From positions 1-35,421 of the forward strand of contig NZ_AJLK01000018.1 of the NCBI RefSeq assembly GCF_000317205.1: a stretch of DNA of 35,421 nucleotides, read 5' to 3'. The notes under the pieces were generated by a model. The model ran no database searches. It had not been told where the DNA came from and worked only from the letters and a program-made list of their open reading frames with translations. The position numbers and the translations under genes were made by a program. The stretch's first letter is position 1; each line of letters starts with the position of its first letter. The stretch comes from Fischerella muscicola PCC 7414. Lineage in GTDB: Bacteria > Cyanobacteriota > Cyanobacteriia > Cyanobacteriales > Nostocaceae. Shown one piece after another: positions 13,444 to 22,924 of the stretch.

Positions 13444-14304
13444 CTAATTACTAGAAACAGCTGTATTAGATAAGCATACGACCTCAGCCATAGGAGTAAA
13501 ACCTAACCATACCGCAGATGACTCAGCAAATTGTTGTGGACAACCACTAACAACAAAGCGGGTTGGCAAAGCTGGATGGGTATTCTTAAGACCAAGTAGG
13601 TCTAACTCTTTTGCACAGGCAGCTACCACATGTACAGCCGGATCAATTAGTTTCACAGAAGTTGAAAGGAGCGATCGCAATACTGGTGCTAGGTGGGGAT
13701 AATGGGTACAGCCATAAACAAGAGTATCTATTTGCTGTTGTACTAAAGGCTCTAAATAGGAACGTGCCACTTCAACTGTGTAGGGGTCATGAATGCGATT
13801 TTGCTCTATTAGCGGCACAAATTCCGGGCAACCAACCTGCCAAACCTGGACATCGGGATTTATTTCAATAATAGCACGCTTGTAAGCATTGCTCTTAGCG
13901 GTTGCGGGAGTGGCAATTACACCTATGCGCTTTCCTTGCTGCACTGCTGCCCTTGCTCCTGGTAGAATCAGCCCCAGAATTGGCATGGGAAATTCCTCCC
14001 GTACTATCTCTAGCGCTAGGGCAGAACTGGTGTTGCAAGCCATAATCACCATTTTCACCTGTTGCTGTTGCATCCAAGTGAGTATTTCTCGGACAAACTG
14101 GAGAATTTCTGCTTGGGAACGAATGCCATAGGGAAGTCTAGCTGTATCGCCAAAATAAATAATTGATTCATTTGGGAGTTGGCGATAGAGTTGCCGCAGT
14201 ACCGTCAGTCCACCCACACCACTATCAAAAATACCAATTGGCGCACGCTGGGGTTCTTGGGAGAAATCGTATAGATTGCCTTCAAACTGAGAAGATGAAA
14301 TCAC
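13444..14304 (-). CDS. murI: Glutamate racemase
   Basis: MurI makes D-glutamate for peptidoglycan by a cofactor-free two-cysteine mechanism. The 286-residue protein has the Asp27-Ser28 motif in GIFDSGVGGLTVLRQL, the segment IIYFGDTARLPYG (48-60), the first catalytic cysteine Cys90 in MACNTSSA and the second, Cys199, in VYGCTHYPHL. Length is normal. The first codon is the GTG at 14304 (start of ISSSQFEGNLYDFSQEPQ); the family core begins only at residue 21, so the exact start is uncertain and no strong ribosome site is visible. It lies downstream of the two amidase genes on the same strand, a coherent cell-wall group. Confidence 0.95.
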   Translation of the reverse strand: MISSSQFEGNLYDFSQEPQRAPIGIFDSGVGGLTVLRQLYRQLPNESIIYFGDTARLPYGIRSQAEILQFVREILTWMQQQQVKMVIMACNTSSALALEIVREEFPMPILGLILPGARAAVQQGKRIGVIATPATAKSNAYKRAIIEINPDVQVWQVGCPEFVPLIEQNRIHDPYTVEVARSYLEPLVQQQIDTLVYGCTHYPHLAPVLRSLLSTSVKLIDPAVHVVAACAKELDLLGLKNTHPALPTRFVVSGCPQQFAESSAVWLGFTPMAEVVCLSNTAVSSN

Positions 14305-14375
14305 AGGCAGAATTTGATGTCAGTATTGCGATATTTAAGATACAGGATTTTGTAACAATTTGTTCATAGTTGATT

Positions 14376-14698
14376 GTTGGTGGTTGATGGTTGGTAGTTG
14401 TTAGTTCTTTGTCAAGGCAACTTTGTGGGGTAGAGTCATAAACCGCCCTCCGGGTACTCTTACCTTGAAGCCGCGCAAAGCGCGTCTACGCCACCTTGCC
14501 AACCCTTACGGGAAGCCACTACGTGTCTACGTGACGGAGACCGCCAAGAGCGGCAAGTGGACTCACCAAGACGCCAAGTGCGCCAAGAACAAGAGAAAAA
14601 GAGAATTTGAGAAGTTAATTCACCTGGCAAAGTTGGTGTGACAGAGTACTAGTTACGGCACTCAAACAACAAACAACAAACAACAATTAACTACACTT
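14376..14698. repeat. Spacer of dispersed repeats between amiC2 and murI
   Basis: The stretch is a mosaic. It has GTTGATG/GTTGGTG units at 14370-14400, then the Nostocales short dispersed repeat marked by GCGCGTCTACGCC (about 14470) and TTACGGGAAGCC (about 14503). These are followed by text of the ACCAAGACGCCAAG type (14567-14580) and AACAAAC units at 14664-14690. The open frame at 14423-14641 is made of these repeats and is not a gene. Confidence 0.75.
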
Positions 14699-16549
14699 CT
14701 ATCTTTGCTGTAAGTATTGGAGTATACCACCAGCAATGCCTTCTGCCATACGATTTTGATATTCGGGGTTTCCTAGTCTAGGGTTGTCCTCCCGACCAGT
14801 CATATAACCTGTTTCTACTAATATTGAGGGCATAGAGCTTTTTCTAAGGACGTAAAATCTGGCTTTCCTGACACCCCGGTCTTTGAGAGTACCTATTTTA
14901 CTAAGAATAGAATTGTGAACTACTTGCGCCAAGCGGTAGCCACTGTCGTAATAGTAAGTTTCTAGACCATTTACCTCGGGGCGTTGTCCCACGGAATTGG
15001 CGTGAATGCTAACAAACAAAGTGGCATTAGCACGCTCTGCAATATTTACCCTTCCCTGTAATTCTACAAAATAGTCAGAATCACGCGTCAAAATAGCTTG
15101 ATAGCCATTTTGTTCCAAAATAGCTGCGACTCTTCTCCCAATAGGCAGAACTACATCTTTTTCTAACAGTCCACCTATTCCTGGCGCGCCGGGGTCTTTA
15201 CCACCGTGTCCGGGGTCAACGACTATTACTACTCGTCCTCTAGGCGCTGGACGTGGTGGTTGTGTCTTTGGTATACCGTCGGGATTATTGGCGTTTGGTA
15301 CTGGTAATGGTTGTGGGTCTGCTTGTGGTAGGGGAGGTAACACAACAGAGGCACGATTACGTTGTAGGTCTACAGAGACAAATTGATCATCAATTTGGTT
15401 AACAGGCCCAATTTGTACTCCAGAAGCGGGTTGGACGTAAACAACAACAGTATTAGAGTCTTGTTGTTGCAAGCGCACCCGGAGGATGGGGCTGTTTGCA
15501 TCCATGACTGGGCCTTTGACAGGTGTAGACAACTTGGCATTGGGAATGGTGATGCGGAACAAACCGGAGGATCTATCCCAACCACCACTTGCAGTTAAAT
15601 TGCGATCGCCTTTAATAATTAATTGTCTGCCAGTAGCACTGAGTTCCACAGCTTGAATTGTGGCCACATCATTGGTAACAATGGGTGAAGGGCTGGGATT
15701 ATTAGCTAAATTACCTCCTGGTAATCTAGTGACGCCACTATTAGGTAAAATCACTAAACCACCAATCGCACTGGTACTTGCCCGCCAATCAGGACTGCTC
15801 TTATTTACTCGCATTGTCATGCGGACTGTGGGTGGTGTAGTTGCCAGTTGAGTGAATTGGATACTGCCAACACCGTAGCGATTCACATTTACATTCTGCT
15901 GTACTAACTTAGGTGATAAAGTGGCGCCAGCAATATCAATATCAACCGTGCTTTTGTCTTGACTACGATTTACCTGTATTTGGGGACGGCTACCACTAGT
16001 GCGAACAAAAAATCCATCTCCTGTGACTCTCAAGCTTTCTATTTGTGTTGTGCCAGTATTGGCACTAACCAATGTTCCTTTATTTGCAGGAGGAGTATTA
16101 GGTTTGTCTGGAGTCACCACACTATAGATATTTCTAGTAGTGGTAGCAACTTCCTGTCGTTTGGGCTGTGGTAATTGCACCTGCCAGCGACTAGCTGTAA
16201 CTCCTTCAAATTTTACTTGTTGGGGGTCGAGGGTATAACCAGGAGTCAGTTCAACTACTACCCTTGTGGTTTGGGGGTCAAACTGGCCGATACGGATAGC
16301 ACGAATCGCACCACCAACAGACTGGACAAGTTGTGGACGCCCAAATTTAATCCCGGGTAAATCAATTACTAAGCGTGTGGGATTGAAAACAAGTTGGGCA
16401 GTGGGTTGGACAGCACCATCAGTATTAAGTTCTAATCGATTTTGATTGGCATCAAAACGCCAAGATTGTAAATTCGCTGCATTAGCAGGCGACGATAACA
16501 GGCAGATACTTAAAAAAGTAGTAGGTATCAACCAGTGGTGTAGTTTCAC
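14699..16549 (-). CDS. amiC2: N-acetylmuramoyl-L-alanine amidase with AMIN domains (AmiC2-like)
   Basis: AmiC enzymes cut the amide bond between muramic acid and L-Ala. In filamentous cyanobacteria AmiC2 makes the nanopores in septal peptidoglycan used for cell-cell communication. The 616-residue product has a signal peptide ending near SPANA, AMIN-type beta domains (first about 25-125, a second before the linker), a Pro-rich linker (LPQADPQPLPVPNANNPDG) and an Amidase_3 domain with zinc ligands in VDPGHGGKDPGA (His), LLEKDVVLP (Glu) and FVSIHANS (His), plus the catalytic ILVETGYMTG (Glu). The frame extends to 16612, but the GTG at 16549 is preferred: AGGAG lies 7 nt before it, and the paralogue starts at the same place. 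It is the downstream copy of a tandem pair, about 460 bp after amiC1. Confidence 0.9.
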   Translation of the reverse strand: MKLHHWLIPTTFLSICLLSSPANAANLQSWRFDANQNRLELNTDGAVQPTAQLVFNPTRLVIDLPGIKFGRPQLVQSVGGAIRAIRIGQFDPQTTRVVVELTPGYTLDPQQVKFEGVTASRWQVQLPQPKRQEVATTTRNIYSVVTPDKPNTPPANKGTLVSANTGTTQIESLRVTGDGFFVRTSGSRPQIQVNRSQDKSTVDIDIAGATLSPKLVQQNVNVNRYGVGSIQFTQLATTPPTVRMTMRVNKSSPDWRASTSAIGGLVILPNSGVTRLPGGNLANNPSPSPIVTNDVATIQAVELSATGRQLIIKGDRNLTASGGWDRSSGLFRITIPNAKLSTPVKGPVMDANSPILRVRLQQQDSNTVVVYVQPASGVQIGPVNQIDDQFVSVDLQRNRASVVLPPLPQADPQPLPVPNANNPDGIPKTQPPRPAPRGRVVIVVDPGHGGKDPGAPGIGGLLEKDVVLPIGRRVAAILEQNGYQAILTRDSDYFVELQGRVNIAERANATLFVSIHANSVGQRPEVNGLETYYYDSGYRLAQVVHNSILSKIGTLKDRGVRKARFYVLRKSSMPSILVETGYMTGREDNPRLGNPEYQNRMAEGIAGGILQYLQQR

Positions 16550-17009
16550 AATTTTTCTCCTGATTGGCTTTTTAGGGGAGATGTAATTTATCAAGTGTTG
16601 GCTAAGCCTCAAATCCTCACACCGTTATCGCCCAAGTCTTAGCTTATACATTTGATGTATCGGTTTGTACTTTCTAGACAAAGATACTTTATAAAGTTAC
16701 AGCTAATGGCGTCAAAATCTAGTAAAATCTCTGAGTTTTTGCTGCGGCGATCACAGAAAAAACTGTCTGGTAATAGCAGCAAATTACACCAGTATATAGA
16801 TAACCAAAACTAACTACTGTTGTTAATTTTGGTCAACAATATGGTTGGCAGCCAAAAATTTTTGTATTGTGTAGTTTCTGGTAGTTTATACATTCAGGCT
16901 GAGAGTAAAACTGGAAAATACCATAGTTTAATTGCTGAAAAAATCTTGCCGCTTCAGCATAAATACGGTAATAGCTAAGGTAATCATTTAAAGTATATTG
17001 TGATCTAAA
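16550..17009. other. Spacer between amiC1 and amiC2
   Basis: About 460 bp without a gene. It holds one clear hairpin at 16827-16857 (TTTTGG...CCAAAA with inner CAAC/GTTG on the minus strand) that could be a weak terminator for amiC1. The rest is A/T-rich and probably contains a separate amiC2 promoter. Confidence 0.45.
16557..16561 (-). promoter_or_regulatory. Ribosome binding site that fixes the amiC2 start
   Basis: AGGAG, 7 nt before GTG 16549. The paralogue amiC1 has AGGAG 8 nt before its GTG at 18911, so both genes use the same GTG-Lys-Leu-His start. Confidence 0.8.
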
Positions 17010-18911
17010 TTATCTGCGCTGAAGATACTGGAGAATACCACGCGCGATCGCCTCTGCCATTTGATTACGGTAAGATGCACTTCTTAACTTAGCCATATCC
17101 TGCCGACCAGTCATATAACCTGTTTCTACTAAAATTGAGGGCATAGAACTTTTCCGGAGAACATAAAATCTAGCCTTTCGCACTCCTCTGTCTCTAACGT
17201 TCACACTTTGCAGAATACTCCTATGCACAATACCTGCCAGACTTAAACCAGTATCGTAATAATACGTCTCCAAACCACTGACATCCGGACGACCTGCACC
17301 TGCTGAATTTGCGTGAATGCTGACAAATACATCCGCATTCACACGTTCAGCCATTTGTACTCTAGCTGGAAGAGTGACAAAGTAGTCAGAATTCCGCGTT
17401 AATACAACTTGCACGCCATTTTTTTGCAATACCTCTGCTATTTTTTTGCTGATAGGTAGAATAATATCCTTTTCTCTGGCTCCGCCAATACCAACAGCCC
17501 CTGAGTCTCTACCACCATGTCCTGGATCTATAAGAACTACCACTTTTCCCTTGACAGGACGTAACGGTGGGGGTTGATTTGGATTGGGAATTTCTGACAA
17601 AGGTTGCGGGTTCGGTCTTGGTAAAGGAGGTAAAACAACAGGCGGTGGTGTTACTCGATTTGATAATCTATTTGATGATCGGCGTAACTCTAGGGCTAAA
17701 AGCCGACCGCCTGGTTTGTTAAGTTCGCCAATTTGTATCCCTGCTGCGGGTTGAACAAAGACAACGACAGTACGGGGGTCTTGCTGTTGTAGGCGTACCC
17801 GTAAAATTGGGCTAGTGGCATTTAATTCTGGCCCTTTGACATCAGAAGCTAGGCGCGCATTGGGAATAGTGATGCGGAACAATGTAGAGGATCTATCCCA
17901 ACCAGCATTACCAGATAAAGATTGATCACTTTTAATGAGTAATTGGGTGCCATTACCAGCCAATTCTATAGATTCAATTGTGGCTAGTGAATCATTATCA
18001 TTGTCAGAGTCTCGGGAATCAGAGTTACGGAGTATTAATGGTTTTTGGTTATCGCCAAAAGAAATACTAGAATTACTGCCCCTGGGCAATTTACTCAGCA
18101 CAGCATTGGGTAAAATTACCAAACCATCCCCACCACTAACTGTTGCCCGCCAGTCGGGACTATTTCTGTTCACCCGCATTGTCAACCGAACTGTGGGTGG
18201 TGTGGTTTCGAGTTGAGAGAGTTGGATATTGCTGACACCATAGCGATTAATTGGTAAATCGCGCTGTACCAGATTTTGTGAGACAGTAGCGTTAGAGATA
18301 TCCATGTAAATGTTTGTGCGATCGCTACTGCGTCTTACCTTCACCTCTGGTTTTCTACCACTGGTGCGAACAAAAAAGCCATCTCCTGTGACGCGTAAAC
18401 TTTCAATTTGAGTCGCACCAACTGCGGTTTGAACTACCGTCTCCCTATTATTGGATGAGTTACGAGATTCGGTTTTGACCACACTGTAAAGATTTCTGTT
18501 GAGTGAGTTAGTTTCCTCACGTTTTGGTTTGGGTAATTGCACCCGCCAGCGATTAGCACTTATCCCCTCAAATTTCACCTTCTGGGGGTCAAGGGTATAA
18601 CCAGGAGTCATTTCAACTACTACCCTGGTGGTTTGGGGGTCAAACTGACCGATACGGATAGCACGAATTGCACCACCAACCGACTGGACAAGCTGTGGAC
18701 GCCCAAATTTAATCCCGGGTAAATCAATTACTAAGCGTGTGGGATTAAAAACAAGTTGGGCTGTGGGTTGGACAGCACCATCAGTGTTGATTTCTAACCG
18801 ATTTTGATTGCTATCAAAACGCCAAGATTCTAGATTCGCTGCATCAGCAGGCGACGATAAAACAGAGGAGATACTTAAGACAGTACTAGGTATCAACCAG
18901 TGTAGTTTCAC
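17010..18911 (-). CDS. amiC1: N-acetylmuramoyl-L-alanine amidase with AMIN domains (AmiC1/HcwA-like)
   Basis: A 633-residue paralogue of the next gene with the same layout: signal peptide (IPSTVLSISSVLSSPADA), AMIN-type domains that bind peptidoglycan, a Pro-rich linker, and Amidase_3. Catalytic zinc residues lie in LIDPGHGGRDSGA (His), GAREKDIILP (Glu) and FVSIHANS (His), and the catalytic Glu is in ILVETGYMTG. The start is the GTG at 18911, with AGGAG 8 nt upstream. In Nostoc PCC 7120 the first gene of this pair (alr0092, hcwA/amiC1) is needed for normal filament and heterocyst development. A Ser/Asp-rich insert (SRDSDNDND) between the AMIN regions is absent from amiC2. The ends of the two genes are nearly identical in DNA while the middles differ. 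Confidence 0.9.
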   Translation of the reverse strand: MKLHWLIPSTVLSISSVLSSPADAANLESWRFDSNQNRLEINTDGAVQPTAQLVFNPTRLVIDLPGIKFGRPQLVQSVGGAIRAIRIGQFDPQTTRVVVEMTPGYTLDPQKVKFEGISANRWRVQLPKPKREETNSLNRNLYSVVKTESRNSSNNRETVVQTAVGATQIESLRVTGDGFFVRTSGRKPEVKVRRSSDRTNIYMDISNATVSQNLVQRDLPINRYGVSNIQLSQLETTPPTVRLTMRVNRNSPDWRATVSGGDGLVILPNAVLSKLPRGSNSSISFGDNQKPLILRNSDSRDSDNDNDSLATIESIELAGNGTQLLIKSDQSLSGNAGWDRSSTLFRITIPNARLASDVKGPELNATSPILRVRLQQQDPRTVVVFVQPAAGIQIGELNKPGGRLLALELRRSSNRLSNRVTPPPVVLPPLPRPNPQPLSEIPNPNQPPPLRPVKGKVVVLIDPGHGGRDSGAVGIGGAREKDIILPISKKIAEVLQKNGVQVVLTRNSDYFVTLPARVQMAERVNADVFVSIHANSAGAGRPDVSGLETYYYDTGLSLAGIVHRSILQSVNVRDRGVRKARFYVLRKSSMPSILVETGYMTGRQDMAKLRSASYRNQMAEAIARGILQYLQRR

Positions 18912-19795
18912 AGTGCTTTCTCCTGAGTCGCATTTTATGAGAGCGGTTAATCTGTAGAGGTGTTAGTCAATCCAACAGATGGTTACTGCCAATTTTTGGC
19001 TTGGATGAGTAATCTAAATAGCAAGCAGCTACTAGCTATACGATTAAATAAGTTGCTAGAAAAGAGAAATTCCTTTTTGCATACGGTTTCAATCATTGGT
19101 GTTTCATGTATAATTTTGTTCACCTAATTGTTGCATTTGTATAGTTGGTGTCACTACTAAAAAACGTGATTTTGAACTTAGATAAACTGGCAAATAATGG
19201 CGTAAGATTTTAGCATGTTACTTACTCTTACCGTGCCTTGATGACAGGAATATTTCATCTGCAAAGCTCAGATTAAATCAACAAAATAAATGGATAAAAT
19301 TAACAATAGCAGTCAATCACAACGATATACACTTGCGTTGCACAAAGATTTTTTGAATTTTTCGGTTGTTGGCAACTGATGCACCTTCCCTATAAGGAAG
19401 CCGAACTAACAGAAGTAATTGCTAGGGACTGTATAAAAGTCAAAAGCCTTCTTTTGTGAGAATTCCTTCTCTTGTCATTTGGTAGGTTGATTTCTCCTAT
19501 CAGTACTGGCTACAAAAAATCAGCCTTTCTTAATTGATGACTCAAGACTAGTAGGTGATACTTTTGTCCTTTGTACAACACCAAATGCCTCAAATGACTT
19601 AATGATAAATGATCATCTCACAATTTAATATGCAATTTAAATGCATGGCTATTTAGTAATTAAGAAAAGCTCCTCAAAAGCATAACTAGGAGTGACGGGT
19701 AGTGCAGCAGAGATGTTTCCTATCTTCATGAAATCTTCTCAATAATTACCAGAATTGGGTGAGGTGAAAGCTTGTTCTTTGAAAGATATGGATAA
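18912..19795. other. Long intergenic region upstream of amiC1
   Basis: About 880 bp between amiC1 and the antiporter gene, both on the minus strand. I see no credible open frame or known RNA. There is a small hairpin TTCC-CTATA-AGGAA near 19386-19399. The part near 18920-19000 should hold the amiC1 promoter. Confidence 0.5.
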
Positions 19796-19912
19796 CACGG
19801 CACGTCGCCCGGTAATAGGTAATAGGTAATGGGTAATAGGAAAGAACTTTTTCTAAATTTTCCAATTACCAATTGACGATTACCTATTACCGGACAATCT
19901 CCGCTACCCGTG
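19796..19912. mobile_element. MITE-like palindromic element
   Basis: About 117 bp flanked by CACGG (19796) and CCCGTG (19907-19912). The long inverted arms CGGTAATAGGTAAT (19810-19823) and ATTACCTATTACCG (19879-19892) enclose further GGTAATA/CCAATTACC units. No coding capacity. Arms, size and position just behind the antiporter gene fit a small non-autonomous inverted-repeat element, though expansion of short tandem repeats is an alternative. Confidence 0.55.
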
Positions 19913-19953
19913 CATTGGGCGAATCCCCGTATATTTATGTCGGGGAGTGTCCC

Positions 19954-21429
19954 TCAATTGGCTTCTTGAGAATTTGGATTGGCTTCTAGGCTTTCACTAT
20001 TAGAGGAATTTATTGCTAACGAAGTTCCAGAGGAAGCATCTAGAAGTAATTCATTGGAGTTTCCTGACACCAATGTTGGTTCTGGAAAAACGAACCTTAA
20101 CAAAGGAGGGGCTAAAAAGGTTGTGATAATCACCATCATGATAATTGCTGCCTCCAGTGGTTTCGAGAGAATATTAATACTCGAACCAATACCCAGAAAC
20201 ACCAATCCGACTTCGCCCCGAGGAATCATTCCCACACCAATTGCCAAGCGATTGATTTGAGGTTGACCAAACACGCTAAAACCTGTGACAAGTTTACCGA
20301 GAATGGCAACTAAGATCAGGAAACAAGCCATAACTAGACCTTCTCGGTTGGTAGGAACTGCTGGGTTTAGCACACTCAAGTCAGTTTTTGCTCCTACAGT
20401 TACAAAGAAAATCGGCACTAGCATATCAGCAATAGGAACGATTTGCTTTTGGAGTTCTTTACGTTTATCTGTCTCTTCCAAAACCAAACCGGCTGCAAAA
20501 GCCCCCAGAATTGCTTCTAGCTGGATGACGGCAGCAATATATGCCATCACAAAAGCAAAAATAAATGCTGGTATGACCAGTTCGCCGCGTGTTTTGAGCT
20601 TATCAACGATCGCCACAAAAGTTTTGTTGAAAATGTTACCAAGAGCGATCGCACCCAAAAGAAAACCACTAGCACTAATAATTAAATAAACGACCTTACC
20701 GACATCAACAGCGCCGTCTTTGGCAAGGCTGGCCACCACAGCCAGAACAATAATCCCCAGTACGTCATCTATGACAGCCGCACCCAGAATAATCTGTCCC
20801 TCTTTAGAATTGAGACGCCCTAACTCTGACAAAACTTTGGAAGTAATTCCAATACTAGTGGCAGTTAGTGCCGCCCCAGCAAAAATTGCTGGAACAGCAG
20901 GGATACCAAACAAAATCATCAAACCCGCCGTACCAGCAGCAAAGGGTACAGCCACCCCTACTATTGCCACAATAGTAGCTTGAATACCTACTGCCATTAA
21001 GTCTTTGAGGTTTGACTCCAGACCAATTTCAAACAGTAGGATAATTACACCTAGTTCTGCTAAAACAGAAATTACCTCTGATTGAGCAACAAACACACTC
21101 TCTGCGGCATCAGGATTCAAGCCAGCAGTGGTTTTCAGAAAGGAGATAATTAAAGAACTAGAACTATCTGCGCCTGTTTCTGGAAATACCAACAAATGCA
21201 GAATAGATATACCCACTACTACACCACCTACAAGTTCGCCTAATACCGGTGGTAGACCGAAGCGATTGGATAATTCTCCACCAAGTTTACTAGCAAAGTA
21301 GACTACTACCAAACTCAGCAGCACTGCTGCCACTACTAGGGAACTATCAGCGGTTTCACCCGTAGTTGCGAGTAAGGGTAACGATGAGTTGATTGCACTT
21401 AGAAACTGCATTGATTCTGTGGAAATCAT
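19954..21429 (-). CDS. nhaS3: Na+/H+ antiporter, CPA2 family (NhaS3/NapA-like)
   Basis: A 491-residue integral membrane protein with about 12-13 TM helices, which exchanges Na+ for H+. The ion-binding double aspartate is Asp221-Asp222 in LGAAVIDDVLGIIVLA. Other family segments are GLPPVLGELVGGVVVG (58-73), ELGVIILLFEIGLE (125-138) and VGMIPRGEVGLVFLGIG near the C-terminus. The polar tail (Asn/Ser/Glu-rich, about 450-491) has no known domain. There is no TrkA-type NAD domain, which argues against a Kef channel. Similarity to cyanobacterial NhaS3 is by recollection; subcellular site is not visible here. ATG 21429 is used; a second in-frame ATG at 21411 is possible. It is divergent from the StyA-like gene. 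Confidence 0.82.
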   Translation of the reverse strand: MISTESMQFLSAINSSLPLLATTGETADSSLVVAAVLLSLVVVYFASKLGGELSNRFGLPPVLGELVGGVVVGISILHLLVFPETGADSSSSLIISFLKTTAGLNPDAAESVFVAQSEVISVLAELGVIILLFEIGLESNLKDLMAVGIQATIVAIVGVAVPFAAGTAGLMILFGIPAVPAIFAGAALTATSIGITSKVLSELGRLNSKEGQIILGAAVIDDVLGIIVLAVVASLAKDGAVDVGKVVYLIISASGFLLGAIALGNIFNKTFVAIVDKLKTRGELVIPAFIFAFVMAYIAAVIQLEAILGAFAAGLVLEETDKRKELQKQIVPIADMLVPIFFVTVGAKTDLSVLNPAVPTNREGLVMACFLILVAILGKLVTGFSVFGQPQINRLAIGVGMIPRGEVGLVFLGIGSSINILSKPLEAAIIMMVIITTFLAPPLLRFVFPEPTLVSGNSNELLLDASSGTSLAINSSNSESLEANPNSQEAN

Positions 21430-21446
21430 TCTTTACTAATGTATAT

Positions 21447-21630
21447 GTTGTTAGTTGTTAGTTGCTCGTTATTTGGAGAATCAATCATCAAGTATCAACC
21501 TGCAACCAAGACATTTTAGGTTTGAAACGTACGATCGCACCTTTTATCCGAAATCCCCAGTTGTGTCTTGGTAGTTGATTTTTAGTGTTTAACAAACCAA
21601 ACAACAAACAACTATCAACTAACAACACAC
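21447..21630. repeat. Divergent promoter region with short tandem repeats
   Basis: GTTGTTA units at 21447-21464 and AACAAAC/AACTAAC units at 21591-21629 are inverted relative to each other and flank about 125 bp of unique DNA between the divergent antiporter and monooxygenase genes. Promoters of both genes should lie in the unique part. Confidence 0.6.
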
Positions 21631-21639
21631 ATAATAAAT

Positions 21640-22881
21640 ATGCGACGAATTGGAATTATCGGGGCAGGACAAGCAGGACTTCACTTGGGTATTGGTCTGG
21701 TTGATGCGGGTTACGCAGTGACATTGTATAGCGATCGCACTCCAGAAGCGATCCTCAATGGTAAACCAATGGCATTGCCATTGTTGTTCCCCAATGCACT
21801 GCAACTAGAACGTGATTTAGGAATAAATTTCTGGGATGATGAATTTCCTGGCTGCGATCGATTCCACAACGAGATTTATGATCCAGAGGGAAATCTAGCC
21901 TTAACTTTGTCCTCTGATTTAGAACAACCCTGGCAAGGTGTGGATCAGCGCCTGAAATTTTTTACTTGGATGCAAGAGTTTGTCAAAAGAGGTGGTGAAC
22001 TTGTCATTCAAGCAATGACACCACAAGACCTAGAAGAATGTGTGCAAAACTATGACTTGGTTGTGGTAGCTGTGGGTAGGGGTTCCTTCTCGACTTTGTT
22101 TGCGCGAGACGCCGAAAAATCCAAGCACGATCAGCCAAAGCGCCATTTAGCAGGAGGTCTTTTTACAGGACTCAAGGGAGAAGCGATAGATTACCGTACC
22201 TTCAGAGTCACTAATCTGCCTGGCATTGGTGAGATGATGCAAGTTCCTTTCTACGCTAAAGATAAAATCCCAGCCTATGCTGTTGCTTTTGAAGCCCATC
22301 CTGGCGGAGTAATGGATCAATTTTCCCAGGTACAGAGTGGTCAGGAATTGTTAGAGGTGAGCAAAAAGGTAATCCAGCAACTCAAACCTGGCGACTACGA
22401 AATTGTCAAAGATATGCAACTGGTAGACGATCAAGCATGGGTTAAGGGTGCGATTACACCAATAGTCCGTCAGCCAATTGGTCATTTGCCTTCAGGTGCA
22501 ATAGTCATGGGTATTGGCGATGCAGTGATTTTACATGATCCTCTTGCTGCCCAAGGAGCAAATAACGCTACAAAGATGGCTCATCTGGTCAAGCAACGTA
22601 TTATTGAACATGGTAATCAACGCTTTGATGAGTCATGGATGCAAGGCGTATTCGATGAATTTTGGAATTACGCTCAGTATACCCAAACCTTAACTGATTG
22701 CTTCTTGAATCCCCCAGAGCATATGCGAGATATCATGGTCGCAATGGCTCAAAACCCAGAAGTTCTTAAAGATCACTTCAATGGTATGAACCATCCACCC
22801 AGTATTGCTGCTTGGTTTGATGCTGAAAGCAGCAAGAAATATCTAGCACAAAAGAAGGCCTGTGTTGGAGTTGGGGGATAG
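21640..22881 (+). CDS. Styrene/indole monooxygenase-type flavoprotein (StyA-like)
   Basis: A 413-residue protein nearly the same length as StyA (about 415) and collinear with it. It has the FAD-binding GIIGAGQAGLHLGIGL at the N-terminus, followed by VTLYSDRTPE. Later come YDLVVVAVGRGSF (about 139-151), IVMGIGDAVILHDPLAAQGA (about 289-308) in the second FAD region, and a helical C-terminus. StyA-type enzymes take reduced FAD from a separate reductase (StyB) and epoxidise styrene or indole. No reductase gene is in the window, so the partner must be elsewhere or shared, and the natural substrate is unknown. The start ATG at 21640 follows the repeat tract, with no strong ribosome site. Downstream are a VOC protein (opposite strand) and a broken P450. 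Confidence 0.82.
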   Translation: MRRIGIIGAGQAGLHLGIGLVDAGYAVTLYSDRTPEAILNGKPMALPLLFPNALQLERDLGINFWDDEFPGCDRFHNEIYDPEGNLALTLSSDLEQPWQGVDQRLKFFTWMQEFVKRGGELVIQAMTPQDLEECVQNYDLVVVAVGRGSFSTLFARDAEKSKHDQPKRHLAGGLFTGLKGEAIDYRTFRVTNLPGIGEMMQVPFYAKDKIPAYAVAFEAHPGGVMDQFSQVQSGQELLEVSKKVIQQLKPGDYEIVKDMQLVDDQAWVKGAITPIVRQPIGHLPSGAIVMGIGDAVILHDPLAAQGANNATKMAHLVKQRIIEHGNQRFDESWMQGVFDEFWNYAQYTQTLTDCFLNPPEHMRDIMVAMAQNPEVLKDHFNGMNHPPSIAAWFDAESSKKYLAQKKACVGVGG

Positions 22882-22924
22882 GGGAGAGATTAATAACGGC
22901 TAACTATGGACAATTGACAATTGA

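Noticed and set aside
14423-14641. 72-residue frame MWGRVINRPPG...
   Set aside because: Made entirely of short dispersed repeats (GCGCGTCTACGCC, ACGGGAAGCC, ACGCCAAG); not a gene.
19979-20983. Three plus-strand frames of 87-134 residues
   Set aside because: Antisense shadows of the antiporter gene, whose TM-rich codon pattern leaves the opposite frame open.
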